This document shows positions 1 through 6,873 of a stretch of 14,393 nucleotides of DNA, piece after piece. The notes under the pieces were generated by a model that was given only the letters and a program-made list of their open reading frames with translations, did no database searches and was not told the origin of the DNA. The DNA is from an uncultured Butyrivibrio sp. (GTDB taxonomy: Bacteria > Bacillota > Clostridia > Lachnospirales > Lachnospiraceae): assembly GCA_947169985.1 (NCBI GenBank), contig CAMVRW010000029.1, positions 1 through 14,393 of the forward strand, in the 5' to 3' direction. The translations under genes and the position numbers were made by a program. Each line of letters starts with the position of its first letter. Within the stretch, counting starts at the first letter, position 1.

Positions 1-198
1 AAGGATCAAAAGTATCTTGAATATGGGATGGAGACCTTCAGGAAGGCAGTGTCGGATTCCCCTAATTATTCAGGAAGTAAGAGAAAAGAGGAGGATGCAG
101 TTCTGGTGGGAACTACCAGCACCAAGAACTTTGCACAGAGCATGATACCTATTGCCGGATTCCACAGGGCTATGGTTGAAGCGGGTTTAGAATTATGA
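1..198 (+). CDS. 3' end of an unidentified gene (partial)
   Basis: An open frame runs from the left edge of the window to a TGA at 196-198 and gives the last 65 residues of a protein, ending in ...FHRAMVEAGLEL. The segment is soluble, with a charged stretch (GSKRKEEDAV) followed by a mixed helical end. I see no transmembrane helix and no motif that I can assign to a family. Its stop overlaps the start of the following MATE transporter gene by four bases (ATGA at 195-198), so the two are probably in one operon and translationally coupled. The start and most of the protein lie outside the window, so no function is proposed. Confidence 0.7.
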   Translation, partial: KDQKYLEYGMETFRKAVSDSPNYSGSKRKEEDAVLVGTTSTKNFAQSMIPIAGFHRAMVEAGLEL

Positions 199-1547
199 AC
201 AAAGCAAAGAAGATAGATATGACAACAGGCCCGATAATGAAGAATATTCTGTTGTTTGCACTGCCGATCGTACTTGGCAATATTCTTCAATATCTCTATA
301 CCACCGTAGATACGCTGGTTATAGGACATTACTGCGACTATACGTCGCTGGCAGCAGTTGGCACAAGCTCTCAGCCTGTGGAAGTGCTCCTTTGCATCTT
401 CCTGGGAATTGGCACAGGAGTGAGCATACTTATTTCGCAGCATACAGGAGCTAATGATGAAAAGGGAGTAGGTATAGCCTGCAAAACTGCCATATCCTTC
501 GTATATCTGTGTGGGATTCCTGTCAGTGTAATTGGGTGGTTTATGGCTCCGGTCATTCTTAAGTTTATGGATGTACCGGATGATGTGTGGCAGGATGCGC
601 TTCTTTACACAAGGATAGTTTTGTGTGGTGCCATCGGGAATATCGGTTATAACATGAATGCCGGTATCTTAAGAGGCCTTGGAGACAGCAAAGCTTCTTT
701 GTACTTTCTGATAGTTTCTACTGTTGTGAATATCATACTGGATGTTGTTCTGGTAGGGACGTTTAAATTCGGAGTTGCAGGAGTTGCTCTGGCAACGGGA
801 ATAGCCATGTTTCTGGCATGGGTAGTAAGCATTGTTTATATCAGGCTAAGATATCCGGGGCTTGGATTCACTGTATTACCAAGAGGTATCGACAAAGGCG
901 AGATGAAGATGATCCTGACTATCGGTCTTCCCATCGGTCTTAACAACTCCCTGTTTTCCTTTGGGCATGTGGCACTGCAGACGCTTATAAACGCTCAGGG
1001 ATCTGCTTTCATGGCAGGCTGGTCAATAGCTGGAAGAGTAACGGGCCTTGCCAACATGGCCATAACTGGGATATCTTCTGCAGCCACTACCTATTCCGGT
1101 CAGAACTTCGGAGCTGGAAGGATTGACCGTCTTAAGCAGGGACAGATCGTCATCCCTTTTGCAAATGGTGCCATCACATTGGGATTCGGGCTTTTCTTTG
1201 TTTTCCTTAGATTCCCCATCCTGAGTCTCTTTTCCCAGGACCCGGGCGTTTTAGCTTTGGCTGGCAGAAACGTTGTGATAATGCTGTCTTGTCAGTGGAT
1301 GTATGCGGTGTTTAATTCAATATCCTGCATAGTAAACGGAACAGGCAAAGTAAGATATACGACACTCATAAATCTCATGATGCTGTGGGCAGTACGAATC
1401 CCATCAGCATATTTGATATCCAGGTTTATCGGAGGAAGGCATCTGATGTTTTGTTTTCCTATTTCCTTCGGCTTTGGAATGCTGTGTATGATCGCCTATT
1501 ATATCTTTTCCCCATCCTGGAAAAAGCTAATGGCCACAGAATTGTAG
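195..1547 (+). CDS. MATE family multidrug/sodium-type efflux transporter
   Basis: This 450-residue protein has the length and about twelve hydrophobic segments of the MATE (multi antimicrobial extrusion) branch of the MOP superfamily. Such proteins are cytoplasmic-membrane antiporters that export drugs or metabolites against a Na+ or H+ gradient. Family signatures include the opening DMTTGPIMKNILLFALPIV, TTVDTLVIGHY in helix 1-2, GTGVSILISQ, an RGLGDSK loop after about residue 155, and QNFGAG near residue 300, which begins the second half of the pseudo-duplicated fold. The ATG overlaps the preceding stop and no strong Shine-Dalgarno is visible, which fits translation by coupling. The substrate cannot be read from sequence. 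The second MATE gene in the window (9821-11182) is a separate, clearly diverged family member. No obvious intrinsic terminator follows the stop. Confidence 0.93.
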   Translation: MNKAKKIDMTTGPIMKNILLFALPIVLGNILQYLYTTVDTLVIGHYCDYTSLAAVGTSSQPVEVLLCIFLGIGTGVSILISQHTGANDEKGVGIACKTAISFVYLCGIPVSVIGWFMAPVILKFMDVPDDVWQDALLYTRIVLCGAIGNIGYNMNAGILRGLGDSKASLYFLIVSTVVNIILDVVLVGTFKFGVAGVALATGIAMFLAWVVSIVYIRLRYPGLGFTVLPRGIDKGEMKMILTIGLPIGLNNSLFSFGHVALQTLINAQGSAFMAGWSIAGRVTGLANMAITGISSAATTYSGQNFGAGRIDRLKQGQIVIPFANGAITLGFGLFFVFLRFPILSLFSQDPGVLALAGRNVVIMLSCQWMYAVFNSISCIVNGTGKVRYTTLINLMMLWAVRIPSAYLISRFIGGRHLMFCFPISFGFGMLCMIAYYIFSPSWKKLMATEL

Positions 1548-1594
1548 AAAAGAAGTCAATGGGGGCGGTGCATAATTATTCACAATCTCGCTTT

Positions 1595-1623
1595 TTGTAC
1601 ACAGTTTATGGATTTTTTATAAA
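1595..1623 (+). promoter_or_regulatory. Candidate sigma-A promoter for the DUF5684-type gene
   Basis: TTGTAC at 1595-1600 and TATAAA at 1618-1623 are separated by 17 bases in the 162-base gap between the MATE gene and the next gene. The -10 box is good (5 of 6). The -35 box matches only in TTG. Transcription would begin near 1630, leaving a leader of about 80 bases. This suggests that the small membrane protein gene can be expressed apart from the transporter gene. Confidence 0.4.
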
Positions 1624-1695
1624 TGAATTAACGGAATATGGTAAACTAATAGGTGCAAATGTTCTTGAATCTATCAAAGGAGAAGCGCTTTAATC

Positions 1696-1701
1696 AGGAG
1701 G
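1696..1701 (+). promoter_or_regulatory. Ribosome binding site AGGAGG that fixes the start at 1710
   Basis: A perfect AGGAGG lies eight bases before the ATG at 1710. A possible upstream start at 1653 in the same frame has no such site and would add 19 non-hydrophobic residues before the conserved N-terminus, so 1710 is chosen. Confidence 0.8.
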
Positions 1702-1709
1702 AATTAAGC

Positions 1710-2180
1710 ATGGAAGAATTAGCAGGAGCTATCTTAGCAGGTTTGGCAGTTTATGGAGTTATCAGTCTTGCATGGTACATCATCATGATCATCGCCAACT
1801 GGAAAATCTTTACAAAGGCTGGTCAGCCAGGTTGGATGTCAATTATTCCATTTCTTAACAGCTTTATTCTCTTTAAGATTTCCTGGAATACAATGATGTT
1901 CTGGATCATGATCGGAGCAGGCGTTGTTGGTGGTGTGCTTTCAAGCATTGCAGGTGAAAATGGAGGCTTCCTTGCCATCCTTAGTCTTATCTGCACAGTA
2001 GTAATGATTGTTATTGCCGTTATCGATACTCATAAGCTTTCAAAGTCCTTTGGCCATGGAATCGGCTTCACACTTGGACTTCTTTTCCTTAGCCCAATCT
2101 TCACACTTATCCTTGGCTTTGGAAAGTCTGAGTACATCGGACCTAACGGCGAAAAAGCTTCCGGAGAGTCAACATTTTAA
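1710..2180 (+). CDS. DUF5684-type four-helix membrane protein
   Basis: This 156-residue membrane protein has hydrophobic segments at about 8-30, 63-82, 87-106 and 118-136. The hallmarks of the DUF5684 family are visible: after helix 1 comes WKIFTKAGQPGW followed by a short amphipathic IIPFLN (residues 31-50), then a LSKSFGHGIGF motif (110-120) and a closing ILGFGKSEYIGP (134-145). In this family the KAG.PGW and ILGFG..Y.GP motifs are typical, and members are often found next to secretion or stress genes, but no biochemical function is established. The gene is monocistronic by appearance, with its own candidate promoter upstream and a strong terminator 47 bases downstream. The terminal SGESTF tail is short and polar. 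Confidence 0.8.
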   Translation: MEELAGAILAGLAVYGVISLAWYIIMIIANWKIFTKAGQPGWMSIIPFLNSFILFKISWNTMMFWIMIGAGVVGGVLSSIAGENGGFLAILSLICTVVMIVIAVIDTHKLSKSFGHGIGFTLGLLFLSPIFTLILGFGKSEYIGPNGEKASGESTF

Positions 2181-2226
2181 ACTAAAGCATATTAAGAAGT
2201 GATAATAATTAATTAACAGCAAAAAA

Positions 2227-2275
2227 GGGAGCGCAGATTATCGAGTAATTGTATTTTCTGTGCTCCCTTCTTTTT
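2227..2275 (+). terminator. Intrinsic terminator after the DUF5684-type gene
   Basis: GGGAGCGCAGA (2227-2237) can pair with TCTGTGCTCCC (2257-2267) over 11 base pairs with one G-U pair. The loop is 19 bases and the stem is followed by TTCTTTTT (2268-2275). The A-run before the stem (2221-2226) would also allow some termination on the opposite strand. It separates the DUF5684-type gene from the MscS gene. Confidence 0.85.
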
Positions 2276-2316
2276 AAATTTTACGATGAACCCTTTATCA
2301 GGAAGGAGAAAGAATC

Positions 2317-3204
2317 ATGACTGACCCCTACAGCATAGTAACTCAATTATTAGATGATGTTTTTAAGGATTATTCACCTCAAATGATGAACAAAATGATC
2401 CTGATCACAATTATTGCATTTGTAGTTCTGCTGCTTTTGTACATAGGGTTATTCTTCCTTCTCCTTAGGATCAAGAAAGGTGTTATTACAAGACTGGAGA
2501 AGAAGCACGGCAAGAGCCTTACTCTTCAGTTCATAGAACGAACCATTACCTTTACTCTTATTGTTATCTTTGTTGTTCTACCCCTTGGCGGTGAGCATAT
2601 CGCCAGATCGCTCCTTGGTAGTACTGCAGTAGTGGCAGCAGTTGTTGGTTTCGCTGCCCAGGAAGCCGTAAAAAACATGTTTGCAGGCCTTCAGCTCAGT
2701 ATTTACAAGCCCTTCGATGTGGGCTCCAGAGTTGAGTTCGAGGACGGGACTACGGGAATTATCGAGTCCCTTAATTTAAGACACGTGGTGGTAAGTCTTC
2801 TGGATACCACCAAAGCAATAATCCCTAACAGCAGCGCCAACTCCATGAGAGTTATAAGCTACAGCTACGGAGAGGTTCCAAGATCCGCCACCTTCAAGTT
2901 CCCTGTCAGCTATGACTGTGACGTTGACAAGGCAAAAGAGATAATCCGCAAGACCATTTGCGAGTGCCCTCTGACACTTAATGAGGACAAGTACGATGAG
3001 AGTGTCCCTAACAGCAGATGCGTATATTTCCTGTCCTTAGAGGACAGCGCCCTTATCATGGGAGCTACAGTTCGATTCCCTTCCCATTACAAGAGCGAAG
3101 TTGTTAAAGACGAGATCAATACCTCAGTGTTCAAGGCCCTTAAGGCCAACGGCATTGAGATTCCATATAACAAGATGGATGTAACTATACAGAATAAGGC
3201 ATGA
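2317..3204 (+). CDS. MscS-family small-conductance mechanosensitive channel
   Basis: This 295-residue channel of the MscS family opens in response to membrane tension and releases solutes during hypo-osmotic shock. Three membrane helices are visible at about 28-50, 76-90 and 96-128. The third is the pore helix, rich in small residues (GSTAVVAAVVGFAAQEAV), and runs into the family motif NMFAGLQLSIYKPFDVGSRV. The beta domain follows at about 132-182 (G.IESLNLRHV, then AIIPNSSANS), and then an alpha/beta cytoplasmic vestibule. The length matches minimal MscS proteins of about 290 residues. AAGGAG at 2303-2308 lies eight bases before the ATG. The upstream terminator suggests its own promoter in the short interval after 2275, although no clear one was found. 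Confidence 0.95.
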   Translation: MTDPYSIVTQLLDDVFKDYSPQMMNKMILITIIAFVVLLLLYIGLFFLLLRIKKGVITRLEKKHGKSLTLQFIERTITFTLIVIFVVLPLGGEHIARSLLGSTAVVAAVVGFAAQEAVKNMFAGLQLSIYKPFDVGSRVEFEDGTTGIIESLNLRHVVVSLLDTTKAIIPNSSANSMRVISYSYGEVPRSATFKFPVSYDCDVDKAKEIIRKTICECPLTLNEDKYDESVPNSRCVYFLSLEDSALIMGATVRFPSHYKSEVVKDEINTSVFKALKANGIEIPYNKMDVTIQNKA

Positions 3205-3217
3205 GCCGAAAGGAACC

Positions 3218-3280
3218 ATGTTCATGGAGAACACAGAGAAAAAGAAAATCAAAGACGAGTACCTGGTTATGGCAGGGTGA
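3218..3280 (+). CDS. Possible 20-codon small ORF after the MscS gene
   Basis: An ATG at 3218, with AAAGGAA just upstream, opens a 20-codon frame ending in TGA at 3278-3280. The product is lysine-rich (ENTEKKKIKDEYL...). It lies in the gap between the convergent MscS and kinase-like genes and starts 13 bases after the MscS stop. It could be a translated microprotein, a remnant of a longer gene, or chance. No family is recognised. Confidence 0.15.
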   Translation: MFMENTEKKKIKDEYLVMAG

Positions 3281-3290
3281 GATTGGTGGA

Positions 3291-5252
3291 TCAGATAAGG
3301 TCAAATGGGATGTAGCTATCTCCTAACTGACCTTTTTTCTGCATATCGGCGATCTGATCCCTTACAAGTTCCCAGTCCTCGTCAGAATCCAGCAGCTGCA
3401 TCTTGCCACTTGAGACAAGGTTTTGCAGTTTGTTCTGGGTAAGTGAGATTCTTATGCCAAGGGCTCCAAGTTCAGCCTTGCTACGAATATCCATCTGGTC
3501 GAAATATGCCATTTCAGGAGTGAAGGCCATGATCCTGTCATAAAAATCTCTTGGCAGGAATGGAATCGTGACTCTATCGTTTTCATCTATAAGTGGTTTT
3601 TGATGTATAGATCCTTCAATATCTTTCATCTCAGAACCGAAGGCCAGGTCATTGTCAATTCCCTTGATAGCTGTAATAGTATACTGCTTTTCGCTGTCAA
3701 TTCTATAGGTGGGTACGTAATTATTCATATGTCTGTCCACCTGTCCACAGATAAGATCAAATACCTGCAGCATATACAGTTGTCTGATGGCATCATCGGA
3801 AAGGACAAGCTTTATTCCTTCAGCCTCGGCAAATGCCTTCAGTTCACCCATAGTACGGCCTTCTACGCCTTCCATGGAGTTGGCTCTGGATACCTCACCG
3901 TTTTCGGATTCCATAAGGATAGTGTCTGACTTGGCAACCAGATCACCAATGCCATATTTCTCCGCCAGTCTGCTGGTGGAAACATTTCTGTTGGAGATAG
4001 TTTCACCGGCCTTTATTCCTGCAAAGTTGGTTGCAACATAATGTTCGGTACTTTTTTTGTTAACGAAGGAAACAATTTCCAAAAAAGTATCGTAGTTTTG
4101 CAGGATAAGGTCTTTCATGGGCGCCAGTTCATTATCTAACAATTTTAAGATCTTTTTATCTACTGCTTCTTTTTTAGCTTTTTTCTCACGATTTTTATAG
4201 TCTTCGTCGCTTTCGCCCGGTTGTCTGTCGACAGTAGTGTGTGTTGCTTCATGTTGAATATAATCAAATATATCAACAAGGGCGTTGTCCTCATCCTGGG
4301 GTGATGTAGTTTCTCCTTCGGATTCGCCCTCAGATTCTCCCTCACTCTCTACTTTGAAACTCTCATATATATCACGCAGTCCCTGAATCAATGCACTGGC
4401 AGCTTCACTATCCGATACACTGGCAGCCTGGTCTAGGAAAGAAGAGAACAGGCCGCCCTCTGCCAGGTTTTCTTCTTTTTTAATGTATCTGGTACTACCG
4501 TCACTTTCCTCTTTTCTATAAATAGTTGATGTGTTGCCGCCAATCTTAGTGATGGAAAGGTCACCTTCCATGATGCGCTCAGCACGGACAGTGTAAAGGA
4601 ATTCGTCCCAGTTTTCCGCGCCCTTGGCCTCATCAAAAAGATTCCTTTCAGGCATGCCAAAAAGGGCCATTTCTTTCTTGCTCTGAGCCAGGATGTCTTT
4701 TGTCAGCTCAAGACGCCTTTGGCCCATAGGGCTCTGCCCCTTTTTCTTTCCTTCTATGTAGGAGATGTAGGCCTCACAGCTGGTTATAACGTCGCCATAT
4801 AGATTCCGCAGTTCCTCAAGGCGCGCGCCAAATTGCTTTTTATCAGTTGGCACCGGCAGATACATTTTGAGGTTAAGCTTTCCCAGAGCGCTCTTTAATT
4901 CCTGCATCTGTTCGCCATCGCTAAAGGTTATGCCCCAATGTTTTACCTTGGACTGCTGAAGTTCTGTATACTTGTTAAGAATAGCCCTATGGGCATCAGC
5001 AAGAGATGAGCTGGCAGATGCAGTAGTTGTGGTTACAGGGGCAGTCTGACGTGCGCCCTGGCCCTCCATCTGTTCCGGAGTCTGCCCTTCGGCCTGAGTT
5101 ACAGTTCCACCCTCCGGTGTTTCCTCATCATCTGACAGGATATCACTCACTGAAAGCTCCTGAAATCCGCTGGGATCCAGAAAACGCCCATCCCCGGTAT
5201 CCAGGGAGGGATCAAATTCATCTTGGGTAGTAAGGTCTTTGAAATCTGCCAT
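3291..5252 (-). CDS. PI3/PI4-kinase-like (HipA-like) atypical kinase domain protein with disordered N-terminus
   Basis: This 653-residue soluble protein is probably an atypical kinase. Residues 1-83 are acidic and low in complexity (DDEETPEGG, then TTTTASASSS). Residues 86-200 are helical. A possible N-lobe follows at 235-262: KIGGNTSTIYRK resembles a glycine-rich loop, and RYIKKE supplies a candidate ATP lysine (K258/K259). A charged insert at 300-365 contains three SEGE repeats. The C-lobe signature is clear: FDLICGQVDRHMNN (498-511) matches the D-R-H-x-x-N catalytic loop of PI3/PI4-kinase and HipA-like proteins (D506, N511), and GIDNDLAFG (531-539) matches the metal-binding I-D-N-x-L-x-F motif (D533). 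Whether it phosphorylates protein, lipid or something else cannot be told. No signal peptide or membrane helix is seen, and no HipB-like gene is adjacent. AAGAGG at 5260-5265 precedes the ATG. It is divergent from the anti-sigma operon across 229 bases. Confidence 0.6.
   Translation of the reverse strand: MADFKDLTTQDEFDPSLDTGDGRFLDPSGFQELSVSDILSDDEETPEGGTVTQAEGQTPEQMEGQGARQTAPVTTTTASASSSLADAHRAILNKYTELQQSKVKHWGITFSDGEQMQELKSALGKLNLKMYLPVPTDKKQFGARLEELRNLYGDVITSCEAYISYIEGKKKGQSPMGQRRLELTKDILAQSKKEMALFGMPERNLFDEAKGAENWDEFLYTVRAERIMEGDLSITKIGGNTSTIYRKEESDGSTRYIKKEENLAEGGLFSSFLDQAASVSDSEAASALIQGLRDIYESFKVESEGESEGESEGETTSPQDEDNALVDIFDYIQHEATHTTVDRQPGESDEDYKNREKKAKKEAVDKKILKLLDNELAPMKDLILQNYDTFLEIVSFVNKKSTEHYVATNFAGIKAGETISNRNVSTSRLAEKYGIGDLVAKSDTILMESENGEVSRANSMEGVEGRTMGELKAFAEAEGIKLVLSDDAIRQLYMLQVFDLICGQVDRHMNNYVPTYRIDSEKQYTITAIKGIDNDLAFGSEMKDIEGSIHQKPLIDENDRVTIPFLPRDFYDRIMAFTPEMAYFDQMDIRSKAELGALGIRISLTQNKLQNLVSSGKMQLLDSDEDWELVRDQIADMQKKGQLGDSYIPFDLI
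4311..4346 (-). repeat. In-frame SEGE repeat in the kinase-like gene
   Basis: Three consecutive Ser-Glu-Gly-Glu units (residues 303-314) are encoded by a degenerate 12-base repeat within the charged insert between the putative N-lobe and C-lobe. It probably forms a flexible acidic linker. Codons differ between units (TCC, CCT and TTC-type changes), so the repeat is not freshly expanded. Confidence 0.7.
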
Positions 5253-5481
5253 ATCAGTACCTCTTTTATACGAATGGTTAGAACAACTATATACTAAATA
5301 TTATATCATATATTGCTTGCCGGAAATCTCGGGTGATGGATATGTTTATGCTTTCCCTGGAATAAAATAATTATAAAAAAACGATAACTACTTTATTAAA
5401 TAACAAGCAAGTCAACCCACAAAAGGGAGCTCTATTATATAATAAAGTGATACGAAGTATAGAATATCGATAGGTATGCCC
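5253..5481. promoter_or_regulatory. AT-rich divergent intergenic region
   Basis: This is the 229-base gap between the kinase-like gene (minus) and the anti-sigma kinase operon (plus). It should carry both promoters. On the plus strand TATAAT occurs at 5438-5443 inside the perfect 12-base palindrome TATTATATAATA (5433-5444), without a convincing -35 box. On the minus strand TATAAT reads at 5305-5300, also without a good -35. The weak -35 boxes suggest activator-dependent or alternative-sigma control, but this is inference. The rest is AT-rich with no gene. Confidence 0.45.
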
Positions 5482-5919
5482 ATGTGTACTAATACCAGAA
5501 AAATATGTGTTAAAGCTGATGCACAGAATATAGATGAAGTGTTTGACTTCATTGAGGGAGAACTTGAGGACATAGAAGGCGTGTGTCGGCAGGATGTTCT
5601 CAAGATGCACATGGTTGTCGATGAGATCTTCTCAAATATTACGAACTATGCCTACGAGGAAGAAACCGGAGATGTGATAATTTCTTTTAACCATGAACCG
5701 GGAAGTGACTGTATTTCCATGACCTTCACTGATCAGGGACGACCCTATAACCCCATGGAAGAGGTGGTTCCTGACATCAATCTTCCTGCTGGGAAAAGAA
5801 AAGTCGGCGGTCTTGGGGTGTTCATGGTCCGAAACACCGTTGATGATATTCACTACGAAAACATGGATGGCAGTAACATCCTTACTATTAAAAAACGAAT
5901 AGGTCAGGAGCAGGATTGA
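5482..5919 (+). CDS. RsbW/SpoIIAB-type anti-sigma factor serine/threonine kinase
   Basis: This 145-residue GHKL-fold ATPase belongs to the anti-sigma serine kinase family. Such proteins bind a sigma factor or another target and phosphorylate a STAS-domain antagonist. The N-box is VVDEIFSNITNYAY (E48, N52), G1 is DQGRPYNP (D84, G86), and G2 is GGLGVFMVRNTVD (G109-G112). It lacks the histidine of a two-component kinase. An in-frame ATG at 5476 is possible, but AGG at 5472-5474 lies seven bases before the ATG at 5482 and too close to 5476, so 5482 is preferred. It is the first gene of a five-gene operon whose last gene encodes a STAS protein, its likely substrate. No sigma factor gene lies in the operon, so its direct target is unknown. 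Confidence 0.88.
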   Translation: MCTNTRKICVKADAQNIDEVFDFIEGELEDIEGVCRQDVLKMHMVVDEIFSNITNYAYEEETGDVIISFNHEPGSDCISMTFTDQGRPYNPMEEVVPDINLPAGKRKVGGLGVFMVRNTVDDIHYENMDGSNILTIKKRIGQEQD

Positions 5920-5955
5920 TGATATGCTTACAATCCTGCTGAGAGGGTAAAACAT

Positions 5956-6810
5956 ATGGTGATCATTGATATTAACGGAGAAAACGTGGAACAATTCGCC
6001 ACCTACATGGGACAGGACATGGCTGAAAACCTGGGGAGGGAGTTTTACCATGGCATTGCGGTAATGTCAGATTCAGAGGAAGAATTCCTGGCAGGTATCG
6101 TGTGGGAATATATGAATATGGAGGATAAGGCTGACACTGAGAGCGTCATAGAGTGGCTGAAGATCCTGGATCCTGAGGCAACTGAGCTTTTGTTTTCTTC
6201 ATATAAGGATGCTGTCAGCAACGCAAGGGTTGTGCGCTCCAAAGTAGTGATACCGGTGGAGGATAGCCAGAACGAGAAGAAAGCCCTTAAGGACGCAGGG
6301 TTTAAGGTGAGGCTTACGGAAGGAGACCATATCATTGTAAACCTGTCCGAGCTTTCGGCCCTTCCATTCATGGCCAGCAGAAAAGTTCCCGGGAATATAA
6401 GAGTGTTGAACCAACTTCCTCTTCGCCAGTTCCGTAAGGGACTGTCCAAATGCGTTGAAATAGGGAAGAAGGGAATCTGTGAGGACCTTTCCTATCTCTC
6501 CATGAACTGGTTCGAAGCAGATGTTTCCTGCTTTGCTAAGACTGATGATACGATTTCAGGATTTTTCCTGTTCCATAAGCTTCCTTCAGAAATGCTTTCC
6601 ATGCAGCTCATGGTGGGAATGGATAAGAATGCACAGCAAAATCTTCTTGGTATGATGCGCCTGTTTGTCATCAGCATGGAAGAAAAATATTCACCGGACA
6701 CTAAGATCCTTCTGGATCGTCACAACCAGGCATCACTGATGCTTTCGGAAAAACTCTTGCCACGGAGTTTTGGAATACCCGTATATTCAGGAAGCAGGGA
6801 AGAGGCATAA
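5956..6810 (+). CDS. Two-domain GNAT-like protein (short form)
   Basis: This 284-residue soluble protein appears to hold two GNAT-like folds in tandem. The first, about residues 30-130, reads GIAVMSD...EEFLAGIVWEY, a helix DTESVIEWLKIL, an aromatic Leu-rich helix LLFSSYKDAV, a strand RSKVVIPV and a terminal ALKDAGFKV. The second, about 150-275, starts LPLRQFRKGL, then SGFFLFHKL, MQLMVGMD, a helix LLGMMRLFVISM, a strand KILLDR and LLPRSF. This strand-helix order is that of N-acetyltransferases, but I do not see the canonical Q/R-x-x-G-x-G/A acetyl-CoA loop in either half, so it may sense a ligand or a protein rather than acetylate. GAGAGGG at 5941-5947 lies eight bases before the ATG. It resembles the product of the gene at 8110-9456 in order of elements. 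Confidence 0.55.
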   Translation: MVIIDINGENVEQFATYMGQDMAENLGREFYHGIAVMSDSEEEFLAGIVWEYMNMEDKADTESVIEWLKILDPEATELLFSSYKDAVSNARVVRSKVVIPVEDSQNEKKALKDAGFKVRLTEGDHIIVNLSELSALPFMASRKVPGNIRVLNQLPLRQFRKGLSKCVEIGKKGICEDLSYLSMNWFEADVSCFAKTDDTISGFFLFHKLPSEMLSMQLMVGMDKNAQQNLLGMMRLFVISMEEKYSPDTKILLDRHNQASLMLSEKLLPRSFGIPVYSGSREEA

Positions 6811-6860
6811 TCCTGAGTGGGTATTTAACAGAGAAAGCCAAATCCGGCGATGGGGATTGG

Positions 6861-6867
6861 AAAGGAG
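6861..6867 (+). promoter_or_regulatory. Ribosome binding site AAAGGAG that fixes the start at 6874
   Basis: AAAGGAG ends six bases before the ATG at 6874. An in-frame ATG at 6850 lies upstream of this site and has no Shine-Dalgarno of its own, so the eight residues MGIGKETY are unlikely to be translated. Confidence 0.75.
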
Positions 6868-6873
6868 ACTTAT

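Noticed and set aside
1385..1693. A 102-codon open frame overlapping the end of the first MATE gene.
   Set aside because: It lies in another frame of a clear MATE gene for half its length and has no family match, no ribosome binding site and no hydrophobic pattern. It is a shadow.
1548..1709. A riboswitch or terminator in the gap after the first MATE gene.
   Set aside because: No conserved riboswitch core or hairpin with a T-tract was found, only a candidate promoter.
4160..4660. Lysine-rich minus-strand open frames inside the kinase-like gene.
   Set aside because: They lie within the coding region of a well-supported gene in another frame and show no ribosome binding site or family match.
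3291..5252. A HipA-type toxin of a toxin-antitoxin pair.
   Set aside because: The catalytic loop is shared, but there is no HipB-like helix-turn-helix gene next to it, the protein is much longer than HipA, and the neighbouring operon is a partner switch.
5313..5410. Inverted repeat TTGCTTG (5313-5319) with CAAGCAA (5404-5410).
   Set aside because: Seven bases separated by 84 in an AT-rich gap is expected by chance and has no supporting structure.
5632..6449. Minus-strand open frames across the RsbW-type and GNAT-like genes.
   Set aside because: They are opposite to genes with clear motifs and good ribosome binding sites, and have no recognisable product.
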